Below, piece by piece: positions 11,571 through 23,800 of a DNA stretch of 64,000 nt. Every line of letters starts with the position of its first letter. Position 1 is the stretch's first letter. Below the pieces are notes generated by a model. The model was not told the origin of the DNA. It searched no databases and saw only the letters and a program-made list of their open reading frames with translations. Both the position numbers and the translations under genes were made by a program. The DNA is from Mesocentrotus franciscanus (lineage: Eukaryota; Echinodermata; Echinoidea; Camarodonta; Strongylocentrotidae): the NCBI GenBank assembly GCA_037976565.1, contig CP137683.1, forward strand, positions 9,368,976 through 9,432,975, written 5' to 3'.

Positions 11571-13329
11571 GAGTAAAGTGATGACTTATCGCAGGGCTCC
11601 ACACCAACTTTCTTTGGAAGGGGGTCCAGATTTAAATGTTTAGAGTCTTCATGCATCAGCCCTAGATGTAAAACTCTTGAAATTTGGGGGGTCCAGACTT
11701 ACCTGGACTTAGATTATGAGCGCCCATGTTTCCTGGGTGCATGTTATTGTCGAGCCATGCTTATTCTCGTTTAGCTATACAATAAATTCTGGTAGGCTGA
11801 ACGAACGCGGGGTTCATTTTCTTCCTCAGGAAGTTGAACAGAGCCTTTGGTTTTGCATTTATTTCCTGCCCAACGCTGGTAAAAAGCCTATTGTTGTCCT
11901 CTCAATGCCCTTGTGCAATTTGACAGGAAAGCAAACGTACTTGAGCTGGAGGCAGAAAGTGTTTTTTTCTTCTTCTCCCTTTCCAAATGGCTTGAAGTTC
12001 TTGAAACCATAAATTTTGCCAATGAATGGCTCTTAGAACGACAGTGGAGAGTCTGGAGACTCTTGAGAAAGTTAAATAAAAGCCGTTCCCACATCCGTAA
12101 AACTTTGATGAAAATATCCTTGCAAGATTAACCTGTGCAAGATTATTGCCTAGATCTGTACTCCACCAGAAATTCAGATGAAATCCCAGACAAGATCTTT
12201 TGGCAAAGTATTGATTCAAACTACTATGGGACAAACAAGACAAAACGTAAAAACAACAAACAAAAAAACATGAAAGGGACAAATTTCAATATTAACAAAC
12301 AATATATTGCATTGAATGAGAAGTTTCATTATTTTTTTCCTTTGTTTTCACATTGAGAAAATGAAATGTAGTATGTACATATGTATGTGTACAGTATACA
12401 TGTGGATAACTGTGCACACAGTTTTTATTTTTCAACCAACAATTTTATTTTTGAGAGAAGCTCATTACTTACATGTACTTAGTGTTTTTGTTGCTGTATT
12501 TACATGATTTCTATAATAACTTGAACTTAAAATTTTGTCTATAATATGTTGAAAACTTGAAATGTGTCTATGCCTATAGATGCAAAATTAGTTTAGAAAT
12601 GCCAGATTGTTGAGTGGGAATGACCCCATGGAGGCTTATTTTCCTGGTGTTGGTGTGGAAAATATTGACTCTCGGTCCAAATCAGAATGACATATCCCTT
12701 TGACCTTTCTTTTCTTTCCATATATGACCTCTCCTTTCTTTGCCTAACCTGTCAGTTCAAAACTACTTATCAATGGGACACTTTTCAATCCATATTATTG
12801 ACTTGAACTTTCAAACAGGTTTCATGCTGATTTGAGTTCAGATTGCTGTAATTCACAAGGCAATGAATGTTTTCAAGAAAATGGTTGGTTCATGGTAAAT
12901 GGTACATAATGTACTGTTGTATGATGGAAAATAGGAGGGTAGTTTAGAAAAGGGTGCAGTTTGATTGTACTTTTCTCTCCTGTTTCTCAAAGTGCATGGC
13001 TAAGGTCAAAGAAATTAATATACAAGTACTTTTAGAATAAATATTTAAACTTTTGAAAGATTTGTATTTACAGCTCTGAGCACTATCCTATGACGACAGG
13101 CACTACGATGTGTAAAATCTTATATTTTGCTACACAACCGCTTTGCCCAGTCAATAAGCCTACATATAATTCCAATTAGTTCAGGCATCTTAGAAAGTTA
13201 TATGGTTTAGTATGAAAACATTTCACTTTTACTTATATTTGTACTATTGTAGGTACATGACATGTGTAGGATGAAGATTCATTGAATTTAAAGATATACA
13301 GTTTACAACAAAATTATTCACATTTACAT

Positions 13330-14125
13330 GTACCCTTACCAATTTTTGTAATTGTTTATAAAGTATGTCTGTATGTGAATAATTTATTTGTCCCGATTTA
13401 AAGCCCAAGTCCACTCTGATTTTCAAAAATTATAACATGTTGTAAATAAATCAAAGGTTAAAACTGCCAAATATCACGGGCGTACTTCAATCAGGTGATT
13501 TTTAAGAGCGATTTTTGTTTCGGGTATTTCGAGCAAAACATTTATATTGCTGTACGGATGTGACGTACAGTGTATGCTCCTCACAACGAAAGTGCCAGTG
13601 GTATACATTCTGACAATAGGCTATTTTCGTAATGTAACCAAATTTAATGCATACGTCTTTGTGAAGTGCCTCTATACAAACTATTTCATTCACCTGATAA
13701 GAATAATAGTGTTTCATTATTCTTATCAGGTGAATGTAATACGTTTGTATCGAGGCACTTCACATGCATTAAATTTGGTTACATTGCGAATCTGTGTTGT
13801 GAGGACCCTACGTCACAACCGACTCGCTCATTAACTTGTTTTTTGCTCATTAAAAAAAATTATTAAAAATAAATCTGAGCACCATTTTCCAAAACCAAGT
13901 TATATTTGGGCTTTTTAGATTTTTGTCTATCTAATCAGCTCAACTTTTCAGTGGAGTGGACTTGTACTTTAAGTTTCTTGATAATGTGACGTATAAAAGC
14001 TTACATCTTACAGTATTAAACACGAGCCCTAATCCAACCAGTCCACCTTTCATTCTTGAGTTTATGAAAAACACACAAACGTCAAATTTTTAAGGGGCAT
14101 GAATATTGTAGTCGTTAAATGTACA
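13330..14125 (-). repeat. Dispersed 'CTCAAGAATGAAAGGTGG' repeat, interrupted
   Basis: Flanks of the MITE at 13402-13968 rejoin to one copy of a repeat also seen at 9590-9780, 14590-14815, 20460-20650, 42270-42430, 42905-43045 and 52900-53075. Typical blocks are GATTTGTCCCGATTTA, TTTCTTGAGAATGTGAC and CAACCAGTCCACCTTTCA. Its termini were not defined. Confidence 0.6.
13402..13968. mobile_element. TTAA-flanked MITE (family 2) with internal palindrome
   Basis: TTAA at 13398-13401 and 13969-13972, inside the repeat listed before. Ends are AAGCCCAAGTCCACTC and GAGTGGACTTGTACTT. Arms at 13631-13710 and 13714-13786 fold into a long imperfect hairpin around CACCTGATAAGAATAAT. Open frames here come from the palindrome. 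Confidence 0.75.
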
Positions 14126-14980
14126 TGTGCATGTAGGGCTTGTAGGCCTACAACATAAACATTTAAATGAGAATGGCTCAGATACGGGGGAGAATTGTTG
14201 CACTGTTCATTAATAATGACACATTTCCCCAAGGTAACATCTCAATGTAATTGCTAACAAAGCACTTGATTGAAATTCTTCTTGAATATTGTTTGCAACT
14301 TCTTTGGAAAGTGAATACAGGGTATGAATAAAAGTCTGAAGCTTGGTCTATTGCCTTTGTCAATCCACTCCCCCGTGGCAGGTAGGAGGATCAGTCATAC
14401 ATGGATGAATTTATCTTGGAAAAGTGCAATCAGATACCATGAATCATACGTGTCATCGATTGGACTGTCTGAGGCAGTCATGGTCCAAATATTCAGTGAC
14501 ATTGATACATGTACTGTACATGTACATGTACATTTGTAGTTAGGTTTTGAGTGAGCAGTGTTCACATAATTGGGAAATGAAGTTCAATATAATCATGACT
14601 GAATTATTAATACCCCTTGTAAGTTTGGTGGGTCTCTTGTGTTTTCCCGTAACTCATGAATGAAAGGTGGACTGGTTGAATTAGGGCCTTTGTTTAATAT
14701 ATTTATATATGTCAGCTTTAATATGTCACGTTGTCGAGAATATAAATTGGGACAAACATACTTTTTCATAAGAAATTACAAAACTTGTTCAAGGATGTGA
14801 ATAATTTAGTTGTTCACTGTATGTACACTGGAGTCAATCGTGGGCGAAGTTGGCATGTTTTTCAAGTTTCTCTGTATTATCCCCGAAGGTGATTGTCTAT
14901 TGGACAAGGTCAATCAGGGGCATCATGAATCATCCTCATCATCATTTTTTTCTGTCAGAGGTGGTTATATTACAGGCCTA

Positions 14981-15690
14981 ATACCCCTTTCAAACTGGCC
15001 TGATTTTCATCGGATGCATCCGGACGCATCCGATGAAACGGCCACTATGAATGGTATAGAGGAAAAAGCCGATAGAATAGCCGATGAAAAGAAGAGAAAT
15101 AGGCGATTAAATTCTCTTTCTTTTGGTGTGACTCCGATGAAACGGCCACTTTGAATGGGTTAGTGAGAAAAAAACAATTAAAACACTGATAAAAATGGTC
15201 AAAAGGTCGCACTGTACGCGCGCTTTTTCAGAACCAGCTGTGTTTGTTGACATTTTGTTGAACATGCTGCATGCTAGCTTGATGAGGCGCGGGCTTAAAT
15301 TGATTTGTTTTATTTGTACTACACATTAATGATAAGCTTTGTAAAAAATCCAAATTAATGTATATCGTTAAGAAAAAATATTTATTGGAATTATATATCA
15401 ATTAGACCAAATGGTGATCATAACAATATTTGAAACTGATTACTAACAATGTAATGAAAGTACAATGGATTTTTGTTTATCGCAGACATTGTTTCATGAA
15501 GCAGCTAATAATTATAGCAATTGCGCAATAATTCTTCACTTCTGGCCAGGGCTCGCCACAGCGAGTGAATTATACCGGCAGTAGGAAAGGGACAGCAGGG
15601 AAAGCGGCGGTTTCAACTTTGTTTATATAAGGAAAATTCAATCGGTATTTTCATCGGTGTGACTCCGATAGAAGCACTATAAAAGGGTTA
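14981..15690. mobile_element. Probable foldback MITE
   Basis: Left TAATACCCCTTTCAAACTGG and right ACTATAAAAGGGTTATA are loosely inverted. Internal blocks such as CATCGGATGCATCCGG, GATGAAACGGCCACT and CATCGGTGTGACTCCGAT repeat in both orientations. The boundary is approximate. Confidence 0.5.
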
Positions 15691-16363
15691 TACGTGTAGA
15701 ATAGTGTTCACAATCACTTTGGGACATGTGCAAAATGTTGACCAAAGGGGACCACAAGCCAACTACAGTACATGTACATGTAGATGGGATACGGAAGTCT
15801 ATCAACATAATAATCTGCATGGGCAACACTGTGAACAGGGACGGGGGCCCAGCACATTCTCTGAAATGTATTTAACCCCATTTTCTTGAAAGCTGTCTGA
15901 CGGCCTCAGTCTGACAAAGAATGCTGTTAGCGTTCAAAAGTACTCACTATAAAAAGGAACCAACAAAATCAATTTGATCGTGTTTAAAGAAGTTTTCAAC
16001 CAGCCAGTGATCACAATATTATGATGTCTGTTCAGAGCCAGAAGTTGTTACAGTTTAAGAGTTACATGTACATGTATGAGCCTTTCTAGCTTAAAAAAAT
16101 CAAGGATATTACATTACGTTAGCCTCTCGATAGATCTTTGTCAATCACGAATGAATTTAGCATCTGATTCAAGTTACTCAGTATGTGCAGGAGGATAAGT
16201 CATCAACACATTGAACGCAATGATTGCATCTTGGAAAAGTGCAATCAGACACCGTGATTCATGCTCATCGTCAATTTCTTGGTCTGTGGCTGTGGGCCAA
16301 ACTTTCCAGGATTCACTGACTTTGGGTTTAACATAGAATTTTCACACAGTTTTGTCTATAAGT

Positions 16364-16540
16364 GCTTTATAAATATTCTATATTATAATTAGCTACTTAT
16401 GATATCATATTTCTTATGAGAGAGAAAGAGAGAGTACATTCTCACAGTTGTCTCTATTAAAGTACTTTATAAATATTCTATATAATAATTAGTTTATAAT
16501 ATCATATTTCTTGTGAGAGAGAAAGAGAGAGTACATGTAC
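16364..16540. repeat. Tandem duplication, about 98-bp unit
   Basis: TTTATAAATATTCTATAT then ATCATATTTCTTRTGAGAG then AAAGAGAGAGTACAT occur twice, starting at about 16366 and 16464, with few mismatches. Confidence 0.85.
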
Positions 16541-17116
16541 AATTGTACATGTATATTAACAAGTAAATGCAGACATACACTCTGTGTACATGTACGTGTT
16601 TTTCACACCTTGATATCCCTGTGCATGCTTGCTATGCAAAACACACGTAAGTTGGCCTACATGTTCATGTGCATGTACAGTATATGTACATTGTAAATGT
16701 ACCTCCATTAGGACAGGGATGCCTCACACAGGAAACTGAATTGGAACATACGTCCATTTCACTGACAAGAATTACAGTTTGATAGAACGTTACATGTGCA
16801 AGTAGCTTTCATTTACATTTTGTAGGCCTGCATTGAATGTGAAAATGTCTGCTGTACATGTATGATGTAGTATTTTTGACAATTTTGTCAGTAATTTGCA
16901 GAATGGGACAATGGCAAAATTTGCAATCATATCTGCGAGCAGCATTCTAAAAGAAAATTTGTTCGGTTTCGTTAATTACCAAGCTGCTTCTTTTATACTT
17001 AATTGCTGGTTAAAATTGAATATGATATTTATAATAACTTCTACTTGTGGAGAGTTTAGTTACATAGACTGCGATACATTTAGTTGAGGAAATCATGCAG
17101 TGTAGGTCTATATTAA

Positions 17117-17512
17117 AGAGAAGATTGAGTTCTGGGAAGAGGTGAAAAATAATTTGTGAGCGTTATCAATTTATCATTGTATTATGCAAGTGTGGAAGAA
17201 CATCAGAGTAAAATGTTCCCTGAAAAGCATGGCTCTTCAAATGCCTTAATATTCTAAATACATGTATGGCATGTAACATTATAAAAATCGGGACGGATTT
17301 TTATGCCACATGTTCGTGTAGTCCTATATACATCTTTCTGTGTACGGTGCTTGTAACTTTACCAATACTGGGCCGAATTTCTTATCATTTGGATGATTCC
17401 AGAACCTTGCAGTACACACCAATACTTATATGCTAGATGATCAACCTTTTCTGATCAATTCCACAACGTTTCTTTCACAATGCAATCACATGACCAGAAC
17501 TCAACTTTATCT
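17117..17512. mobile_element. TTAA-flanked MITE (family 1), intact copy
   Basis: TTAA at 17113-17116 and 17513-17516. Ends are AGAGAAGATTGAGTTCTGG and CCAGAACTCAACTTTATCT. About 396 bp with no coding capacity. It ends 228 bp before integrin exon 1 and serves as the empty-site reference for the two foldback insertions. Confidence 0.85.
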
Positions 17513-17740
17513 TTAAGTATGCATGGAGTTCTTCATAACTCCATGAGTCATGAAATATGCTTGTGATACCGATATCTATATTGCGAACACCGTTGCTTTC
17601 CCTCTCTTTCTCTACTACTCTACAGTACAGCACCCCTAATTTAATAGTCCTCTTTCTATCTCCCTAATTTTCAGTCAATCTCACTTCCTCTCTGCCAAGC
17701 TCTCATCGAACGCTCCCTCTCTTTTCGTTCCTATCTACAG

Positions 17741-17837
17741 ATCCCTACACAAGGACCAGGCATGGCGTGGAAGTGCCTACTTGTTCTTACGATAGCGTTC
17801 AGCGCGGGCCAGCTGTACAGGACGTATGCTCAAACGT
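17741..17837 (+). CDS. Integrin beta exon 1: 5' UTR end and signal peptide
   Basis: The ATG at 17762 opens a hydrophobic leader beginning [16 protein letters not shown], a typical signal peptide, and the frame leaves at 17837 with one base of the next codon before GTAAGT. Coding part is 17762-17837. The ATG is preceded by a pyrimidine-rich run ending CTATCTACAG at 17740, so I place a splice acceptor there and infer an upstream non-coding exon. The alternative is that transcription starts just upstream and 17741 is not a splice site. Confidence 0.85.
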
Positions 17838-20800
17838 GTAAGTAAACGTTGCTTGACCCTCAGATGTGGTTACCGGTCTTCCTAAATACATGCAATATCA
17901 GCCAGTCTGTCTAACTGCTGAATAATATAAACTTGTTGAAAACTGAGTGAGAACTGACTTTGTACGAGACTCATAGGAAATGGTAGACCTGTACATACAA
18001 AATATCCTCAGGGGAAATATGAAGTTACCGGGCTGAGAGCCCTGTCTTTATATTACACAAGAATTTGGCCAGACAATGTGTAGCAGTATGGTTCATAATC
18101 TTGTGCTGTGTGCTTGCCTGACAAAGCAACATGATTGTATTGCTCCTCACTGAAGCCAAGTTGGAGAAATTCAGTTTAGAGATGACTTGGGTATTTCAGG
18201 GACAATACCACCATGTACATGTACATGTACATTAAATGTTGTACTCACGAACTCTATCAGTTACCATGACGCTGTTCGTTAAGAAATCAAGTGAAAGTGT
18301 TTCTTTCATATGAATGTATGGGTATTGTTTTTGTGATACAATACAAGTTTCGATGATCCATTATATTTCGAAATAGGGCTAGTTTTGATTGGTATTCAAC
18401 AATGCAGATAGGCATCACTGAGTACATGACAAGTGCAGCCGCACGCAAAGCAACACATATTGTAAAGTGATTCGCAGGTGTGCTAAGATCAGAACTTTGC
18501 TTCAAATCTTTCAAAGTTATAAAGTACTTAATGAGCTTTATTGAGTAGGACTGGTACATGTTACAGTTCCAATAATAGAAAACTATTGTTCATCCTCAAA
18601 TAATCATAGATACATATTTTCAAAAGTTTGTTCTGTTTATTTTGATGGAATTCAGAGCCATTTACAAATAAGACTTCTTGTTGCTACATATTATACAAGT
18701 ACATACAGGTGTATGGCAGTTTTCAAGTGAGATATTGAAGTGCTATTTCATGGATCATGTTGTTTGAAAAGCTTGCTAAACCTTCTTCCGTGTATACATA
18801 CATGTACATGCATGTATGTAGGCCTCTACATTGCGGCAGAGACACATTGCCCATGACAGTATGAGATCCGCAAATGAGTTAGCAGGATTTTCAGCTCTTG
18901 TCTATTAATAGTTTTACACTACCAGCACCCAGACCATGCGTAGGAGTACCTACACACTGTCAATACTCCTGTCTTGCCCACGTTCCCCTTGTGTAGCCCC
19001 CTCGACAGTGCGGACATGTAACGCCATCAACCAGGCGCTGCGCGATACCTGTATTATGGCTGGGTGGAAATGTTTCATATCCTGATAGGCTAGCATTGGA
19101 AGAGATTGGAAGGAGAGATATAGGATAACGGGCAAGGTTTCGGCTAACATGCAGGCACAAAGAATTGTACACTGTTTACGGATATATCTTTGCTTATTAT
19201 TGTCACCTGCCAGCAGAATGGTTGTGACAGCTCTGGATTGTCAATAGCAGTCACTGCCTTCTTGCTTATAGCTAAAGATATACACTCTTATTCACTTCAA
19301 GCATCCTCCAAACAAATGAATAATTCCCTATTGACGATAACAATGCATTTTGCAACATTTCATTTTTGATTTGGCCCTATATTCAGGTGTACTGCACATT
19401 CCATGATTACCGTAAATCTCCATGTATAAGAAGCACCTGTGTATAAGACGCACCCCTATTTTTTGGGCCGACTCTGTCGGCAGCAAGCCAGGTCTGTGTT
19501 AAAAAAACCCACGCGGGGAAGGACTTTCATTTAACTGCGAGGTGCAGTTGAAGGCGCCGATTTGTATAGTAATAGTAACAATGTTGTTTTTTAGAAGAAT
19601 GTGTAAGATCATTAATATAAATTAAAAACAGTAGAGGACCTAGGATAGGACCTTGTGGTATGCCATGTGTAATAGAAGAAAAATTGGAGGAATTATTATA
19701 AACTACATATTGAGATCTATTAGAAAGATAACTTTCAAACCAAGATGACAGAAAAATTTGAGTGTTGTTCTAGTTTCCGAGTTTCAAATTTTTCGGCAGC
19801 AAAAAAGTGCGCCTTGTACACGGATATTTACGGTACATAATCATTGCAAATGTGGCGTCATTGTAAATGGGAATGAGCAGACTTTCCAATAATACCAACA
19901 TCAAATATGATGATACAATAACGAAAGAGGTATAAAGGCTAAAACTTGAATTGGTGAACTTTTTTGAGGGGTTTATATTCGAAATTCTGTTGGTTCAATT
20001 AGTGGATTTTGAGAACTTTTGTTCAGAGGTTTTGTTTCTGTACTAGTACCTTTGTAAAAAAAATTCATTAGCAGGCAAGCTAGCACATTCAAGGTCAGGG
20101 TTTCCGTAATATTGGCATGTTTCACGTACGTGTTCATGTACGTACACAAACAATGAATGAAAATCCCCATTCTGAATGATTGCAATAAAAATGATAGGGA
20201 AAACTGTATGAATTGATCACTCATATCCTCTATACAGAAATATGTCACTTGGATGATGATCATAAATAAAACAGAATAAAATCTTCTGATCAATCAAAAC
20301 TCTCAGTTTGAAGTAACTTACATGTACACTGTACCTGCTGAGGGCCAAAAGGGCATTAAATCTGTGTTCAATTAAATTCGTAAAAGGGGAATCCAACCTT
20401 GAAAGCGAACTACTCGCGAAGAAAGCAGAAAAATCAGAGAAGCAGACTTTATATTTTGTTATTACATTGTGTATGTGAGAAATCGATTTGTCCCGAATTA
20501 TCTTTCTTGAGAATGTGACATATCAAAGCTTACGTCTAAAAGTATTCAACAAATGCCCCACTTCAACCAGTCCACCTTTTACTCTTGAGTTACGATTAAC
20601 TCAGAAAGCATCAAATTTACAATGGGTATGAAACTATGAATAATTTACATGCACATGTAGTTGTTATCTTTCACGTACCAGCATATTTTTTCTATTTATA
20701 CCTGTACTTGACAAAAGGGATATTTAAAACAAAGACTTGGAATGGTTTCAAAATCCTTGTATTCTGTACATACTCAATGGCCTAGTTGAACATCCTCCAA

Positions 20801-23800
20801 CATGGGTGTATAGTACTTGTATGTACTTGTAGGGCTTACATGTACATGTACAAAATGTACATATATATGTATACATGTGTAGTGCTTTATGTAGCTTCAA
20901 GAGAGGGACAGAAGAGGAGAAGGGGCGGGTGGGGTTGGGTGGGTGCGTATCAGGGCATGGTTAATACGCCCGATGAAATACTACAGTGTAAGTTTACAGT
21001 TATACCCCATAGAAACATTACATGTGTAGATTTACACACATTTATACACTAAATATAATATAATATACTCATTTGTATTGCAGCTTTAAAAGTCATAAAT
21101 ATATGAAATATTCATATTCTTACAACAAGTTTGAATATGGTTATTAATTAACAATTCTCTGTGCTAATTTGTTTTTACTGTATTTACATTGTATGTCTGT
21201 ATTTATGATTATGATGTCTATTTTGTTCTCATCTTAATAGGATCATGTTTACAAGTTGTACCAAACTTTTTATGATCCCACCACGTTTACATTAATCTTT
21301 TGTTCTTTTTATATATGCTTGTACCATGTTGTTTTAAAATATTTTTGTCATGCTTTATACATGTTTTTTTTTAATGGAGATGTGGAAATAAAATTCAATT
21401 TAATTCAAGTTATCGTCTTCTACGATTACTTGTAAATTTGTAGAGGGCCCAGGCTTGATTGGCACAATGTGGCATTTTCTAGTCCCATTTATTATTAATG
21501 TTTTCATGCTATAAACATGTTGTAAAAACATATTTTGTACACACGTTGTTACTGTTGGTGATTAAAAAATCAGCCAGTCCGTCAATTTAAAGCAACTTTT
21601 CCAATCTCTTTAAATACCTGTATTTGAATGAAATAGATCATGAAATATGATTTTTTTTTCCCTCCCCATTTTATTCCCTAATTGGTCTTTCAGCTTCTAG
21701 TGCATGCAGTGATGCAAAGACGTGTGGAGAATGTATATCATTGGACTCATTGTGTGGTTGGTGTACGTTACTAGTAAGTATTTCAAGAGAAGGTCAAAGG
21801 TTATTGGTATTATATATCATGAAAATAATATGCAAACAAACAAGGATGTATGGTACACATGCACATACACACCGTGCAAATAGCGTTATTTGTAATGATC
21901 CAAAAACTATGCAGATCTTGCAGATCTATATTTAATTAATTGGTGAAGAAATGTTTTAATTTGAAATTCACAAATAAAGTCAGCTTAGACTTCAAACATT
22001 CGTTTTTCGTGATCAATTACCAGTTTTAAACAGTTAATCTGTTGCAATAATAATGAAATAATATTGTTTTGATGTAAATGTAGCGACTTCGGTAGAATCA
22101 CATGCTTTTTTAAAATGCACTGCGTTCAAGCTCATGTATAGTTTCATTAGCCTCTGAAAAATAATAATAATAATAAATAAATGGATATTCTAGTGTCATT
22201 CAGTTGAAAGAAACCCTTCACAGAAAGTCTCAACTTGAGAGTGTGATCCAATTAAATGCATTTATTCATTTCCCATATCAATCGGATTCGGTATGTATGA
22301 GAAATCAATATCAAACCAATTATACATCAAACAATTTTCAGTAAAGTTTTCTTAATTTGTCTATTAAACCAAGTGATAGAAATTCATATCAATTAGCCTG
22401 TGATACATGTATTGTATGTATTGTATTTATTAAACTTCATTGATGTACATCAATATTCTGTTTATAAACATAAAAATCAATTTACAATGTAATGTAACAA
22501 ATCAATATTCTGTTTGTAAACATATATACCGTATAAATCAATTTACAATGCAGTGTTTATAGCGAAACAGAAGGAAAATTATATCCAGCAAAACTACTCT
22601 TTTTTTTCTTTTTGTAATAACATGACATAATGCATATAATAAATAATATAATGTACCATAATACATACGTGATACAGTCTATGTACAAAAGTATCTGCAA
22701 GTACATACATGTACTTACATGTATGTTTGTAGATACTTTTGACAGATCTTTAGCAATTTTCTGAGAAATTCTGAGCTGAAATAAACATTCATACATCCCT
22801 AGTTTTCACTTTCAATCAAACTCCCGTGGGGTTTTCATTGTAAAGAGTAGCTAGTAAAGAGTGCTTTAATACTCAATCAACCATCATGTGTAATATGATA
22901 ATGAATAATGCAATAAAACACTAAAACTTGCAAATGCAAATAGTGCGCTTCATCAAAGATGATAATTTCCTTTCATTGAAATTCTTGAAACTTCCCAGAA
23001 AAGAATGTCATTGTGATCTTAAATCAAAGATTCTTAACTCCTAATCATGCTACTCTAGGCTACATTACTAATTAACATATTAACCGTAGAGGTGCCGTGG
23101 TCAAGTGGTTAAGTCGCCGGACTGTCGATCACAAGGTCCGCGGTTCGAGACCCGCGGCACTAATGTCCTTGGCAAGACATTGATCTACATTTGCCACAAT
23201 CAACCCAGGTGATGTAAATGGGTACCTGGCAGGAATTAATTCTTTCAAATGCTAGAGCGCCGTAATGGCAGCACAGCTAAAGCCGGGGTAATAATCTCCA
23301 AGTTTGGAAGCGCTTAGTGATTGTAATAAGCGCTATATAAAAACTGAGTATTATTATTATTATTAAAATTAGAAAAAGACAATATAATTTGTTGGCATAT
23401 ATTGTTTTGCTCACATACAATACAAAGCTCATGAAATAAAAATGAATTTTTCAATGCAGAAAGTGATAAATAAATGTGGACATTTTAACTTTGACATCAA
23501 ATATACTTCATCAAGTATCATGTATTTTCTTTTTAATTTTTTTATTTGATCTAATAAACTTCCAAGAATCTAATATAAATTTTATGTAAAAAAGCTTAGG
23601 ATTTCAAACTCAAACACCATATCTGTAACCCACACATCCTGTTTTACTCTATTGCCAACACAAACACAAACACAAATGCAATGTATCTGAGTTATCATGT
23701 ATCATCTTTTTTATTTTTTATTTGATCTAACAAACTTCCAAGAAATTCAAATAAATTTTATGTACCGGTAAACAAGCTTAGGATTTTAAACCCAAACTCC

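Larger units (their letters stand above)
1..17740. other. Upstream region without a supported protein gene
   Basis: All open frames here are short, lack recognisable domains, or sit in simple repeats and foldback elements. Besides the elements listed separately, I see nothing specific in 482-1198, 1240-1798, 2960-4170, 5880-7130, 9770-11190, 11570-13330 and 15700-16360. Those stretches are AT-rich single-copy-looking DNA with scattered TACATGTA words. A first non-coding exon of the integrin may lie here. Confidence 0.6.
19310..19975. repeat. Dispersed repeat 'AACAATGCATTTTGCAAC', interrupted
   Basis: The same sequence occurs at 36200-36440 and 55968-56190, with blocks AACAATGCATTTTRCAACA, TTGGCCYYATATTCAGGTG and AATACCAACRTCAAATATG. 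Here it is split by the TA-flanked element at 19410-19833. Confidence 0.7.
17838..21693 (+). other. Intron 1 (3.9 kb)
   Basis: GT-AG, phase 1. 17840-19300 is mostly unremarkable AT-rich sequence, with a more GC-rich patch at 18935-19110 that has no recognisable protein. Later parts hold the nested repeats at 19310-19975, a family 2 MITE start near 20390, a dispersed repeat at 20460-20650, TACATGTA clusters at 20840-20880 and a LINE 3' end at 21180-21415. Confidence 0.85.

Noticed and set aside
14810..15154. 114-codon plus-strand frame
   Set aside because: Runs into the foldback element at 14981; internal residues follow repeat words.
18950..19172. Overlapping minus frames with [14 protein letters not shown]
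   Set aside because: Looked briefly like a zinc ribbon, but only one CxxC, no splice signals and no second pair; left as an unexplained GC-rich patch.
23091..23160. Standalone tRNA gene
   Set aside because: Although it has A and B boxes and a closing acceptor stem, it continues into a SINE body with a TTA tail, and related copies exist elsewhere in the window.
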